NCBI GenBank assembly: GCA_963662175.1
Contig: OY759227.1
Span: 5,116,501 to 5,180,500 of the forward strand
Direction: 5' to 3'
Source of the DNA: Aradus depressus
Taxonomy: Eukaryota > Arthropoda > Insecta > Hemiptera > Aradidae
Length of the DNA: 64,000 nt
The number at the start of each line of letters is the position of its first letter. Position 1 is the stretch's first letter. Below, in pieces: positions 10,032 through 21,592 of the stretch. Both the position numbers and the translations under genes were made by a program. Below the pieces are notes generated by a model. It saw nothing but the letters and a program-made list of their open reading frames with translations. It was not told the origin of the DNA and did not search any database.

Positions 10032-10936
10032 ATGGACTCTAATGTAGTTCCAAATGTGAAACTTCCAACACTTAGTATTCCTATTTTTTATGGTGACTAT
10101 GAACAATTTATTTCATTTAGTGATATGTTCACTTGTCTTGTGGATTCAAATGAATCGCTGACGAACATTCAAAAATTCTTCTATTTGAAATCTTGCGTTA
10201 AAGGCCAGGCAGCTGGTATCATTGAATCATTGGAAGTAACTTCAGAAAATTATCAAGTAGCATGGACTTTACTTAAGGACAGATTTTTAAATTTAAATAT
10301 AATAATTCAAAGGCATGTTAATTCAATTTTTAGTCTTTCACCTGTAGTTAAGGAGTCTGCATCAGCTCTGAGGCATTTAATTGACTTCTGTTCAAAACAC
10401 TTAAAGGCATTAGAAGCTCTTAAACAACCCGTGGAGTACTGGGATACATTATTGCTGCATCTGATCTCCAGTAAATTGGATAGAATCACCTTGCGCGAAT
10501 GGCAAAAGGAAGTTACATCTAATCAATTACCAACCTTCTCTGCTTTTATGACATTTTAAAAAAATAGATGCAACATGCTTGAAACCATGCATCTCGACTC
10601 TAACAAGGTAAATTCAAATAGTAGTTATAAACCTTACAATAAAGCTGATTGCCCTAATAGATCTAATGTTTTAACAGTTCTGTCTCAGTCTGAAGGCAAT
10701 CATAATTGCAATATTTGTAACGAACATCATTACGTTTTCCAATGTCCTGAATTGTTGAATTTATCAATTAAAGACAGGATTGCTAAGGTTAAGGATAGCA
10801 AGCTCTGTTTAAATTGTTTGAAAAGAAATCATAGAGTTGCGGAGTGTAGGGGTGGATCTTGTAAGAAATGCAACAAAATACATAATACATTGCTACATTT
10901 AGAAGAATCTAAGAGCACGAATGAGGCAGACAAACC
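10032..10936 (+). pseudogene. BEL-1 gag with zinc knuckles
   Basis: The first 175 codons match the BEL/Pao gag fold (LPTLSIPIFYGDYEQF near the start, as in DUF1759). An in-frame TAA at 10,557-10,559 interrupts it, and the same frame continues. From about 10,705 come cysteine/histidine knuckles: CNICNEHHYVFQC, CLNCLKRNHRVAEC and CKKCNKIHNTLLH. These bind the element's RNA during particle assembly. Confidence 0.85.
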
Positions 10937-11575
10937 TGTGTCCAAAATTCAAACCAATTTGTTGCATAGTACAGCGCAGTTTAACAAACAAAAAATTGTG
11001 ATGCTATCAACCGCCCAAGTCAGAATTAAGGGTAAGAATGGTATCAATTCTTTATGCACCGCGTTGCTTGATTCTGGATCGCAGTCTAGTTTTATATCTG
11101 AATCACTTTGTCAAAAATTAGGACTCAAGAAAGACAAGGTCAGGTGTACTATTTCTGGCATTAATTCAGCATATGTCCAAGCAAACAATATAGTAGACGC
11201 AACAATTGAATCTCGAATTACTGATACCTCAATTCCAACAGTTTCTTCGTACTTTCAAAAATAACTGGGTATATTCCTACTAATTACATCAATATTGACA
11301 ATTGGAATATACATCCAGATTTACAATTGGCGGATCCAAATTTCAATCATCCTTCCAAAATAGATGTGTTGATTGTAGCAGATCTATTTTGGGACCTCAT
11401 AGGCAATGCCCAAGTTAGTCTTGGAGAAGGCAAACCTCAATTGAGACAATCTAAGTTTGGTTGGATTTTAGTTGGCGGTTTTCTTAATGAACCATCTTCT
11501 ATTTCATGTCATTTATCTCAACTTGAAAATTTAGAACAACGCATAGAAAAGTTCTGGCTTACCAAAGAAATATAA
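10937..11575 (+). pseudogene. BEL-1 aspartic protease region
   Basis: The catalytic motif LLDSGSQSSFIS lies near 11,068-11,103, the pattern of the DUF1758/retropepsin domain that cleaves the BEL polyprotein. The frame ends at 11,264 and resumes shifted at about 11,327 with the conserved SKFGWILVGG segment, so one frameshift separates the halves. Another break follows at 11,573. Confidence 0.8.
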
Positions 11576-11781
11576 GAACAACCAAGCCCTTCTGGACAGG
11601 ATCGCATTTGTGAACAACACTTTCAAGAGAACACTACCAGATCAGATAGCGGAAGGTATATAGTCAAGTTACTCTTCAATAATAACATTGGTAGTTTAGG
11701 AAAGACAAGAGATATCGCTCTCAAACGATTTAGCTATCTTGAAAGGAGACTAGCTAGGTCAACAGAATTACAAATTGAATT

Positions 11782-12835
11782 GTGAAGTTTATGCGGGAAT
11801 ATCACACTTTAGATCATATGGAACCCTTGACTGAGTCAAGGCTTTGGAGTCGGAATCACATTATTACATTCCACATCATCCAGTTATTAAGGAATCTTCT
11901 TCCACGACACGCGTACGAGTTGTATTTGATGCGTCAACGAAGTCAACTTCTGGTCAATCCTTGAATGATCTTTTAATGGCAGATCCTGTAATTCAAGATG
12001 ACTTATACACAATTCTTGTTCGTTTCAGAAGGCATCGTTTCGCATTCACAGCGGATGTCGAAAAGATGTACAGGCAGATCAACATTGACAAATCTCATAC
12101 TAATTATCAGTTAGTATTTTGGCGTGAAGGCAGAGATCAACAATTGAAAACATACAGGCTCAAAACTGTTACTTATGGCACGGCATGTGCGCCATTTCTT
12201 GCAATACGATGTCTACGTCAGCTAGCCATTGATGAACAAGATAGATTTCCTTTAGCGTCAAGACAAACGCAACGAGATTTTTACGTCGATGACTTGATAT
12301 CTGGCTCTGACACGTTAGAAGAAGCGCTCATATTACAAAATGAACTTATTAATCTTCTTAAATCTGTTGGTTTTCGCCTAAGAAAATGGACAGCAAATCA
12401 CACAGAATTACTATCTCAATTACCAGAAGAGCTTCGAGATTCAAAAGAATTAATTAAATTTGATCAGCATGCTAAGGTAAAAACCTTAGGTTTATTATGG
12501 TGTCCTAAATTAGACATATTCACATTCAGTATCAATACCACGGAATCCTTAATGCATAAAATCACAAAACGTCAAATTCTGTCAACAATTGCACAAACTT
12601 TCGACCCTTTAGGCCTGCTAGGACCTATCACATTTAAGGCCAAATTGTTAATGCAAAAACTGTGGCAGCTTTCATTGACCTGGGATGAATTCATTCCAGA
12701 GCATTTACAGATTGAATGGTGTCAATTTTATCAATCACTGAATTCAATAAACAATCTACACATTCCTAGGCTTATTCCTAATACAACAACAATCACAAGA
12801 GAGATACATGGTTTTTCTGACGCTTCAATGTCGGG
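11782..12835 (+). pseudogene. BEL-1 reverse transcriptase
   Basis: The frame shows RVVFDAS, the TADVEKMYRQI palm motif and the catalytic FYVDDLISG box, then a DPLGLLGP segment and HGFSDASMS, typical of BEL RT plus the A17-like region. It copies element RNA into DNA. The upstream linker (11,580-11,840) is in another frame. The coding frame is cut at 12,835 by the solo LTR and resumes in the same frame at 14,335. Confidence 0.9.
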
Positions 12836-14330
12836 TGTAATGTAAACAAGCCTGTTGCCAAGACAACCGATGTCGAAGCGACGTTATTTTTTTGGAATCC
12901 ATTTAGAAGACGAAATCAAAGTAAAAGAAGAAAGAAAATTAAGAAAGAAGAAAAGAAAATGGAAATCTGAAGAACAAAACAAGTTTAAAAAGAAATAAAA
13001 TACAGTAAAAGTAAAGAAAAGGTAGCTTTAGGCCTAACCTTACAGTTATCAACAAACATTTTAAATAATAATTACAAGATCCACCGACTTCAAAAGGAAA
13101 CTAAATTTTCAGAAGGGATTAATTTAGCACCCAGAAACAAAATGAAACAGCTAAAAGAAGAAAGAATGAAGAAAATTTCAGGAAATTATAAGCAAAATTA
13201 AGAAAAGGTCAATAATTAAAAAACGAGTCGGTAGAAGGTTGTGAAAATTTTTAGGAAAAGACAGTTAATTATTAAGAAAAGATTAAAGAAGAAAAAGAAG
13301 AGAAAAACTGCCCACATCAGAAAGAAAAGCCAGTAGTAAATTTTGAAGAAACGGTCAGTTCTAAAATACATCGAATCAACTAGGCCGGATCCCATCTGAA
13401 ATAATACAAGTGATCCGAAAGTGTATACCACAAACTTTAAACACTGTTTTCGAGAAATGAAGAAGGCAAAATTAAAAACAAAAGTTACAGAAAATTAAGA
13501 TGACAATTTAGAAAAGAGAAGAAACGGAAGAAAGGAGAGAAAACACCAAAAAATATTAATATTTAGAAGTATAACAAGAGACAACAGAAAAAAGAAACTC
13601 GAATTTGCTACCCATAATTCCTTGCGGAGGCAGTTTAGAGTCTATGCTGGGTCCTGGTAGAGGTGGAACCGTTGAAAGACTGGTCTCTGTTTTTTTTGTT
13701 AAAATATGTGAAAAGTAGTGAGTAAACAATTAAAAGTGAGTAAAAGTGACCGGTAAAAGATTGAAGGGATGTGGAGAGAGTGTGGACTCCAGTTTTTATG
13801 TTAAAAAGTAAAATTTATTGTATATATGTTTCAAGTGTGACGTCACCAAGGTATGATCCATTTTTTTGTACATATAATTTCTAAGATGGCCATTTTTAAT
13901 TTCAAAATTCATAATAGTTTTATTAAAGTTATGTTGTTTGTAAATATGTTTTAATTTTCTTTTAACTCCCCATATCTCTCTCAATGAAATTCAAATCTCA
14001 AAACTCATAGGCCTTGCGAATCAACACCTTTGAGATAAGCGCCAATCGTTATCGGGACATAATATTTAATAATCTTTATTTTCAGAATCACACCGGGAGA
14101 CTTTTGGATTTTTGGATTGGTGCAAGTAACGTAGTTTGAAAATTTTACAGAGTTATTTATAACATATGTTTTTCATTTTTTTAAGAGCTTCACTCAACCA
14201 TATGGTAGATTATTTTATGTTTGAAATTATAGATTTAATTAACTTAAATTTTTTTATTATTTAAAATTTTATTCATTTTTTAATTTATTGTGAAAGGCAA
14301 CAAGTCAATACACTTAATAAAAACCTTTCA
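12836..14330 (+). mobile_element. Solo LTR (1,495 bp) inserted in BEL-1
   Basis: The insert begins TGTAATG and ends CCTTTCA, so it has TG...CA ends. The 4-bp sequence CGGG stands on both sides (12,832-12,835 and 14,331-14,334). The BEL-1 frame is continuous when the insert and one CGGG are discounted. No coding domains occur inside. A partial relative lies at 55,648-56,964. An LTR this long without internal genes is best read as the product of LTR-LTR recombination. Confidence 0.85.
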
Positions 14331-15402
14331 CGGGATACAGCGCATGCATATATTTGAGAACAATAAATGACAACCATCAGGTTTCAGTAAACCTAATCGT
14401 CTCAAAATCTAGAGTTGCGCCTCTAAAAACAATATCACTACCACGCCTAGAGCTATGTGGCGCTCTTCTCCTGGCTCAATTGATGAAGGTCACATGCACA
14501 GCGCTTTCTCTAATAAATCATGAAACTTTTTATTGGTCTGATTCAACGATTGTCCTGTCGTGGATCAATTCACCCTCATCCCACTGGACTACTTTTGTGT
14601 CTTACAGGATAGCCAAGATCCAAACATTAAAAAGTGTGTCACATTGGAGGCATGTGAGTGGCATCGACAATCCTGCAGATTTGAATTCCAGAGGCCTCAT
14701 GGCGTCAGAACTTATTAACAACACACGTTGGTGGAAGGGACCACCATGGCTGTCCGACAATGCAGAATTGGGCAGTCAACTCTCTAATAGCACATTTACT
14801 AAGATCGTTGAAGACCACCTTCCTGACAAGCGCAAGGGAGTTTTCACGCTGATCACAATTAACCAAGAACCCAATAGAGTTCTCAAGGTGATAGATAGGG
14901 TGTCAAGCATGAACAAATTAATTAGAGTGATTGCTTATTGCCGCAGATTTATAACACTGTTAAGAACGTCACGTGAGAATAGAGTTCAGCAGAACTTATC
15001 TCCTAAAGCATTAAATCGAGCTCTAATAATAATTATTGGACTAGTGCAACAAGAAGAATTTCGTAAAGAATTATCAGATTTTAAGAAGAATAAACATGTG
15101 CATAAGAAGAGCAAATTAATTGCATTGTCTCCCTTCCTGGATCAAGATGGATTGATCAGGGTGGGCGGTAGATTAGAAAATTCACGTCTGACTCACGATC
15201 AAAAACACCGAATTATACTTCCAGCTGCACATCGTTTGACTTACCTCATAGCTCTCAATGAACATCACAGGTTATTAGATGCAAGTCAGCAAACATTGTT
15301 GCATTCAATTCGACAGAGGTTTTGGCCACTGCAAGGAAAGAGATTAGTTAAGAGAATCGTACACCAGTGCATCAGCTGTTTTAAAAACAGACCTCAAGGA
15401 AT
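14331..15402 (+). pseudogene. BEL-1 post-RT and integrase N-terminal region
   Basis: The frame resumes the A17/RNase H-like region ([44 protein letters not shown]). It then reaches an H2C2-type zinc-binding stretch (NEHHRLL ... HQCISCF) that belongs before an integrase core. The catalytic core with its acidic residues is absent. The text passes directly into the DUF5641-like tail in another frame, showing an internal deletion. Confidence 0.85.
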
Positions 15403-15639
15403 TTCCTGAACCAACTGCAACAGAGGAACAAATGGAAGACATCTGCACCCAACGTAAAGTTAAATTCACTCGTGCTTCTTCATGAGGACAATAGTTTGCC
15501 ATTAAAATGGAAGTTGGCTCGTGTTATCCAGCTATATTCGGGCATTGATGGATTAATACGAGTTGTCACGTTGAAGACTTCATCTGGTATCATCAAGCGA
15601 CCCATCACCAAGATATATCCATTACCGAATGTGGACTAA
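15403..15639 (+). pseudogene. BEL-1 DUF5641-like C-terminal domain
   Basis: In the frame starting [11 protein letters not shown] come SLVLLHEDN, PLKWKLARVIQLY and GLIRVVTLKT, ending at IYPLPNVD before a TAA. This is the conserved domain after the integrase core in BEL/Pao polyproteins. It shows that the element's 3' end is preserved although the core upstream is lost. Confidence 0.85.
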
Positions 15640-15773
15640 GTTATTCAAAAGTTATTTTGTGTTTTGTTGTTTTTAATTCAATTAATCAAGTTTGTGTTTT
15701 GTTCTTTAAGTCATTCAATTAATAATTTGTTTATATCAGTACATCTTTTGAAGGGACTTCAAGGCGGGCGGAA

Positions 15774-16185
15774 TGTTATGAACATAATTACAAAAACTGC
15801 CACCAGGACGTAGTTAAAAAACTCATATGATTTTATATATTTATTATTCATTATAAAGTGTGATCTATTACAGTATAGTTGTTCATTTTTCTCGCATCTT
15901 TATAGCAACCAAAGAATATAAATAGCATTTAATACATCATTCATTCAACCTTTTCTTGCAAAGTTGCAGAGAGCAGAGCAGGATTTCACAGCTACCCCAG
16001 CTTAGGTTGGATCTAACAGAATGTGGTTCAAACAATGAAACCTTTTCTTCAATAATCCCGAGGCCTTGAGTCGATGGTTGAACCTCTCTTAAGTCATGAT
16101 GCTGAGATGTCATGAGCCAATGCTTCAAAGGACATCCACAATGTACCTGTAATACTGTGTGTATTTGAAATTGCATACATGTCCA
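15774..16185 (+). repeat. BEL-1 3' LTR
   Basis: The LTR begins TGTTATGAAC directly after a purine-rich tract (GGCGGGCGGAA, about 15,763-15,773), the usual second-strand primer site. It carries a TATA-like TATAAATAG near 15,918. The right limit is uncertain because a LINE-A fragment follows from about 16,187. With no 5' LTR present, LTR-based dating is not possible. Confidence 0.65.
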
Positions 16186-16186
16186 A

Positions 16187-17204
16187 ATCGGCACCCCCTA
16201 CCGCCGAAGCTACCTCCTAGACTCCTTCCTCTTCCTAATGCTTAAATCCAAAGAACCCTACTGCCTCTACCAAATGTTTCAATTCCAGTCCTCTGTTCAC
16301 CAGAGGCACACTAGATCCCCTCCCATCGCTCCTCGGCCTTCCAAAATTAATTTCTTGTCCAGGCCTTCTCTCTTTGGAACTACCTGCCTTCCCCAATCCG
16401 TCACTCTCCTTCCGTGGCTTCCTTCAAATCCTCACTATTCCAATTCCTCTTCACTAAACAATCCTCTCCTCTTTGATCTCTCCTCCATATTCTCTAATTC
16501 GTCAACCTCAATCTAATCATTCAAATTACTTTTCCCTTTTTTTTCTCTCTCTTTTTTGTCTTTGTCATTCTCTATTTTTATTATATTTCTTTTATCATAT
16601 TTCCTAAATTATTAGATCATAATCAATATTATTCCTTTTTGGTTCATTTTACACATTTATATATTTTTATCATGCATTTATTTATTATATTATTTTTATA
16701 TTATCTTATTTTATTTTGACTATTTTTATGTTTCTTCTCTTTTCTCACATTTTTCTATCTAGCCCCTACTATCTAAAATTAATTTTACTTCAAACCTTGG
16801 CTGGGCATTCTTCCTTCTCTTTTATAATTAACCATCATAGTATTATGCTCGGTCGATTTATATTATCAATTTTATTTTTTTTCTTAGTTATATTGATTTT
16901 CTTTTTTATTTATTCTATTTTATTTATGTAGGTACTTTTATTTATTTGTTTTCATCATAATGAAGTTTTTAATTTTATGTTTTTTCCTGTTAATCTTTTG
17001 TTTATAAGTTTTTATAATTGTATAGTTTTTCACCAATGTAGCCCTGATTGTATTTACCTATCTTTTTATTTTTTTGTACTGATACTTACTATATTTCATT
17101 GTTTTCTGTTCTTTACTCTGGTATTGGAATACATGTATTTATTCTTAAAGGACCTCGGTCCGAGAATAATAACATTTCTTTTCATTTCAATTTCATTTTC
17201 ATCG
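16187..17204 (+). mobile_element. LINE-A copy 1 (5'-truncated CR1/Jockey-like LINE)
   Basis: The first 330 bp encode the C-terminus of ORF2 (YRRSYLLDSFLF, QMFQFQSSVHQ), close to the end of the long ORF2 at 24.2-26.9 kb. A T-rich 3' UTR follows. It ends in a hairpin (17,139-17,169) and a TTTCATTTC-type tail. 5' truncation is typical of target-primed reverse transcription. Confidence 0.8.
17139..17169 (+). other. LINE-A 3'-terminal hairpin, copy 1
   Basis: TTATTCT pairs with AGAATAA, and GGACC pairs with GGTCC around a TC loop. The same structure occurs in the copies at 23,519-23,549 and 46,551-46,581 with compensating changes in the inner stem. It is probably the RNA structure recognised by the LINE reverse transcriptase. 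Confidence 0.65.
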
Positions 17205-17737
17205 TTGGTTTAGTTGGGGAGAACAACTACTTAGGTTATTATCGCCATGCCATCGTTATCACTAACTTCAAAAGTGACATTTAACTTTGCTAGGTTGTCA
17301 TATTTATACAACGATTCTCAGGTTACCTGAGATTACCTAAGACTGTTGGTAGTTTTAATGAAAAATTATAAAAATATATATATTGTGACGCTCTGTTCAT
17401 TGTGGCTTTCTGAGAAAAATATAAATACTTATTTTGTTCTAGTCACATGCACAGACCACAACCTCAAGGTTCTTTTTATTGGAATGAGTATGAGTGAAAA
17501 GTGATTATCATATAAAAAAATAAGCAAGACATTTTAATATTTAAAATCCATACTTTAATTTAATTTCTCTTTTTTTTTCTTTATACATTTTTTGTTTTAT
17601 GATAAGCTTACAATTATCTTTTACTCAACTATATTATATTTTTATAAAATATACAAATTATCAAATGACAAATGCGCAATGATTAGCTTACTTGCGGTAT
17701 ACTTTCGATGATGAGATGAATTTGGATTCTTAGTGAT

Positions 17738-18466
17738 CGAGTTTCATGGTGGTACCTCCATGTTGGTCTCATGAGCTCATCCTCATGGCTTCATTTCATA
17801 TTTGTAACGTATTCCGTGTAGCCATCCTCAACTTCACTACTGAGCATATCTTGTTCCTGTCCCATCGACTGTATCTCTCATCAACTCGTCACTCACTCCA
17901 CAAATTCACTTGTTTAATTTTTGCGCACAGAGAGAGATCTACCTCCTCTCTCATTTTCTCGCATACGACTCCATTGTTTTTAATATGAAGATGGCTGATG
18001 TAGTGAGAAGTGATTATTTCACAGGATGTCAAATATAAGATAGTCTGACCTCTCACAGATTTTTATTGGTAGTAATAGCTAGCCGGCTTTCGAGGTTTCC
18101 CTCATCATCAGGCAGTCTACAAAAAAACCATATTTGATATAATATTCAATATAAATAGCAAAGATAAATAATTAAATAGAAAACACAATTTTTGATTAAA
18201 CATACCTGATAAAAAATTAAAAATTTTTGAAAGAACTAAATAATATAATAAAAATTAATAACTAATCTAAAACATTAACAATTTAAAATATCATGGATGG
18301 GGACAGACGAGTTATCCCAGTCCACCATCTGAGTCACAACTGGGAGAACGGTGTACGTGAGACTGGACAAACCTCCCATCCCCTCTCTAGAGTTGAGGAG
18401 GGTCTCTCTTCCTCCTTCCCAATTTAATTCATTGCAATTCACATTCCAATTCCATTGTTTTTCGTA
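17738..18466 (-). mobile_element. Insertion with hammerhead motif, Penelope-type candidate
   Basis: The mirrored arm lacks this segment: flanks GATCGAGTT and CGTACCGTTG are nearly adjacent at 43,595-43,625. It contains a well-formed minus-strand hammerhead motif and AT-rich text but no coding domain. A non-coding Penelope-like remnant is the most likely source. Confidence 0.45.
18080..18111 (-). ncRNA. Hammerhead-ribozyme-like motif, well formed
   Basis: On the minus strand CTGATGA (18,111-18,105) is followed by T, GAGG-GAAA-CCTC and GAAA, then GCCGGC. The core residues are canonical, and stem II is a perfect 4-bp helix closed by a GNRA loop. This is the best hammerhead candidate in the window. 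Stem III would be very short, as in the minimal forms known from Penelope-like elements. Confidence 0.6.
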
Positions 18467-18545
18467 CCGTTGCTCTCCTGATTATATAATATCTAATCAG
18501 CATCTCATTATAATTGTATTCAAAATTTACTTATTCTCCGATATC

Positions 18546-19558
18546 TTTTTTTTTTTTTTGTATTGAGGATTTATAAGAGTTTTAATTTAATTTTTTTTTT
18601 TTTTTTCCTACGCCGGTACGCTCGCGATTTCCGCCATGCGTCTCCTAGCAGCCCAGTACACTGCAGATTTCTTTGTTGTAGTGCAGTTTCCTTTAATAGC
18701 AGTTCTGACGTCCTGGAGAGCGGTGCACACGTCGAGATGCTGCCCTGTCATGTGCTGCTCTTTCTCCCAGAGAACGCAGTAGGGGTTGTCCGCTAGTCCG
18801 ATCCGATATAGGTGTCCCTGAAGGAAATCGTGCCCGGTCAGCAGTCGGAAGCAGGCCACCGTGTGTCCTCGGGGTAGGTCTGGTGGCACCCGGCCTCCTG
18901 TCTCCCTCAACACCCGGCACTGTTTACCCTCGGCTTTCAAGGAGTGTTCCAGCTTCACCACATTCTGGAGGGAACCCTTCACTATACGTTTCGCGGCTTC
19001 CATAGTCAGGGGGTGTTCGGCCTGCTCCATGAGAGAGCCTGCCGTGGCCAGCCGGTCCGCCTCCTCATTCCCATGAACACCGCAATGTCCTGGAATCCAC
19101 TGCAGCACAATCGTTGAGCCTCGGGTCATCAGCCGGTCTATCGCTTGTCGGCACTTCAGGACATCCGGAGATTCGTTGCCTCCCGCGTTGGTCAGGGCTA
19201 GCATAGCTGCGTGTGAGTCCACCAAGATGACGATTTGATTATCTGGTTTGTAGGGTCTCACGCGCCAGTAACATGGCCTTCACTTCACCATCGAAGTTGG
19301 AGGCATGCTTCCCGACGGGAGCAGCTATCTGGAAGTCCTTGGAATACACGCTAGCCCCAGCATTTCCCTTTGCAGAGCCGTCGGTGTAGACATGAAGACA
19401 CTCTGCCTCGGGGTAACGTTCCGAGATGGTCTCCAGTGCCGTAGTCTTCAGCTCCCAGACTGGCGTGGTTTCTTTCTTCACAGGTCGTGTCAAGTCCAGG
19501 TGACAGAGTGCCCCCTTAGATGTTCTTCTTTCGGCTATCCTAGGAAAGACTTGCCGTT
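18546..19558 (-). pseudogene. LINE-B ORF2, RNase H and C-terminal part
   Basis: This is the 3' half of a LINE whose RT half lies at 44,172-45,157. RNase H catalytic elements are present (VYTDGSAKG, DGEVKAML, DSHAAMLAL, NEEADRLA), followed by a Cys/His-containing tail (RLLTGHDFLQ). A 5-bp loss near 19,250 shifts the frame. The minus-strand 3' end is marked by A runs (plus-strand T runs at 18,546-18,560 and 18,591-18,606). RNase H places it in the I-like group of LINEs. Confidence 0.85.
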
Positions 19559-19987
19559 AGTAGGGTAGAATGGCCGGTCCTGGCGCAGCCACATGTGGCA
19601 CCAGGTGTGGCTCCCTTGTGGCACCCGTCTGAGGCTCCCCTGAGACTCCCCTGCGCACCATCTATTCCCACAGGCTCTCGCAGCTCCCTCCGATGTACTT
19701 CCCCAGCTCAACCCCTGAGCACCCCCACCAGACATTAATTATTTTCTACAAAGTGTATGGAGAAAATATAGTCCATGACGTCACACCGACATGTCCAGAC
19801 CTGCTTTTCCTAAGAGGTACTTCCCCAGGTCAACCTCTGAGCACCCGCACCTTCGGACTCACACAATCCTTTGATTTTTTTAAATTTAAATATTAGTAAA
19901 ATATAATTAGCACACTAGCGCTACCAAGCGTCTAGAATGTAAATTAATATTTATTTAGTGCGGTTTCTTAATAAAAAAAATAACTTG

Positions 19988-20060
19988 TATTTACGGGGAT
20001 CGAACCCGTCTACTTTGACTTGAGAGGCCGATACGCTAACCCCGCGACCATTGCGACATG
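19988..20060 (-). repeat. tRNA-like module type S2, copy 1
   Basis: On the minus strand, an A-box-like TGGTCGCGGGGTTAGC and a B box GGTTCGATCCCCG (here slightly altered) are spaced as in a tRNA. The ends do not form an acceptor stem, so it is not a functional tRNA. Related modules are at 34,590-34,645 (damaged), 36,254-36,312 and 42,015-42,084. Confidence 0.6.
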
Positions 20061-20117
20061 GTTGGCCAATGAGGTGATAACCTAGGTAAATGAATAAAAC
20101 AAACTTAATTTTTGAAA

Positions 20118-20570
20118 TTTTTTTTTTTTTTTTTTTCCAATGCCAAGGCGCCTTTTATTGATTTAAAAACATTTGGCGCCGGGCAGCCCAATAAATTTGT
20201 GATGTCAATTTGTAAAAATTGTTATCCTGCCGGTCGATGTTTGGCATTCGTAAGTCTGCAAGTGCCTCGCAGTGCTGAAGATGTGCAGCTACCATATTGT
20301 CTCCGCTTCCGCAAAGAACGCAGGACGGGCTGTCTACTATTCCAATGCGGTGGAGATGGCTCTGGAGGTAATCATGCCCCGTTAACATTCTGAAACAGGC
20401 CACCGCCTCACTCCTGGGCAGATCTCGTGGTAATCGGCCAGCTTCTTCCAACAGTCTGGACCACTGCTTTCCCTCTGCTTTCTCGAGATACCGTGTTTTT
20501 AATTGTTTCTTACACTCCTCATGTAGTAGCCTTTTTGTTGTTCCGTACTCAGGATGGGTGTGTGGTTGAG
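20118..20570 (-). mobile_element. LINE-C 3' fragment
   Basis: A minus-strand frame encodes the post-RNase H tail of a LINE related to LINE-B. It contains GRLPRDLPRSEAVACFRMLTG and CVLCGSGDNM...HLQHC, a Cys/His cluster. It ends LNQ just before a minus-strand A tail (plus-strand T run 20,119-20,136). The 5' side is truncated at about 20,570, where the repeat text of the host element resumes. Confidence 0.75.
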
Positions 20571-20630
20571 AGCTCCCAAGCTTCTAGAATTTATAGATTG
20601 CTAGATGCGACTTAAGGAAAAAAATAACTT

Positions 20631-20705
20631 GCCCTAACGGGGATTGAACGCGGTCCCGGCACCTTTGGCATGGGAGGCAAGCAGCTAACCCCGAGACCTA
20701 CCCTG
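20631..20705 (-). repeat. tRNA-like module type S1, copy 1
   Basis: The minus-strand text has an A-box-like TAGGTCTCGGGGTTAGC, an anticodon-loop-like CTCCCAT (glycine-type CCC) and a B box GTTCAATCCCC. Copies are at 37,237-37,310 (same orientation) and 41,045-41,115 (opposite). Flanking text containing CTAGAAGCTTGGGAGC is shared in part with the S2 modules, so both types sit on a common body. Confidence 0.6.
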
Positions 20706-20765
20706 TTGAAGCAGGCGAAAATCTAGGTATACAAGTCAACAGATATCTCAAGAGGCATTGTAATC

Positions 20766-21592
20766 CATCAATACTGTGAATACACATCCTATAAGGTTGA
20801 GCTTCGAATGGATATGGTCCGGTCTTGTTGAAAGTTCTAGTAAGAAATTCAGATGTTGGGGGAATGTTGATGGTTATGAAAATGTAGTTTGTCAGATGTA
20901 TGAAGACGTATTAATATACTCTTATAAGACTTCCAGCATGAAATCAGGTCCGAATGTACCAAGTATTGGGGAGTTTGTGTAGGACTGCTTCAGAGGCGGT
21001 AAGGTACATACATGAATTTATTGTATTAAATGCACAAGGAAAAACTAATACTACACAGACTGTTTTGAAGCATCTTGTGACATCGAATTGGGGTCAAATA
21101 ACTCTGAGAACTCTGAAAAATACCGGGGATTTACGATTATGAATCTAATCTTGTAAAATATATGTTAGTAATTCTGTTGAAAATGGATATATATGATTTA
21201 TGTTAAGATAGTACAAGTCTTCGGAGAACTATGATGGGGGGAGTACTACACATTACAAAAATATCGGAGAGGTTGTGGTGCTAGGAGTTGAGTGAAGTGT
21301 GAAGCAGGGGTTTTAGGGTATGGATGGTGCTAAACAAAAGAATAGATCATAGGTGTTAGGTATGAAGATGATAAATGGAAGCTGTTGGAATTATGGGTAT
21401 TGTATACAAGAGTATTAGAAAATGTAAAAGGGCATATGAGGGTGTGAGGTCGATCTGAATTACTCGGCTGTGCTGTACGTATTTAGTTGAAAAAAATAGT
21501 TAGGTAGTGAAGTAGGTTTAATGAATGATTTTATGAGTATAGGGTTCAATAATGATTGTGGTCTGTGATATATATGAAAATGTGAAATGTAA
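20766..21592 (+). repeat. Internal unit P, copy 1
   Basis: It begins after AGGCATTGTAATCC and is nearly the same as 30,190-30,980 and the start of 37,371. A more diverged copy is at 23,050-23,500. The plus strand is poor in C. Short open frames (about 60-70 codons) recur in the copies but resemble no known protein, and their spacing is not conserved in a coding-like way. Confidence 0.7.

Larger units (their letters stand above)
10032..16187 (+). mobile_element. BEL/Pao LTR retrotransposon (BEL-1), degenerate
   Basis: In order it carries gag (DUF1759-like), zinc knuckles, a DUF1758-like aspartic protease, reverse transcriptase, an A17-type segment, the integrase zinc-binding region, a DUF5641-like C-terminus, a purine tract and a 3' LTR. 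I see no 5' LTR. The copy is broken by several frameshifts and stops, a solo LTR at 12,836-14,330, and loss of the integrase catalytic core. It cannot move by itself. Confidence 0.9.
17197..20766. repeat. Left arm of a large inverted repeat
   Basis: This stretch is mirrored, with interruptions, by 40,983-44,138. It spans the 3' flank of LINE-B (17,197-18,545), the LINE-B RNase H part (18,546-19,558) and the outer arm of the 24.6-kb element (19,559-20,766). This arm has about 730 bp (17,738-18,466) absent from the right arm. A LINE (20,118-20,570) also replaces part of the sequence found in the other arms. Confidence 0.8.

Noticed and set aside
15937..16194. 85-codon minus-strand frame as a gene or a HAP2 N-terminal exon
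   Set aside because: It overlaps the BEL-1 3' LTR, has no recognised motif and no convincing splice pairing.
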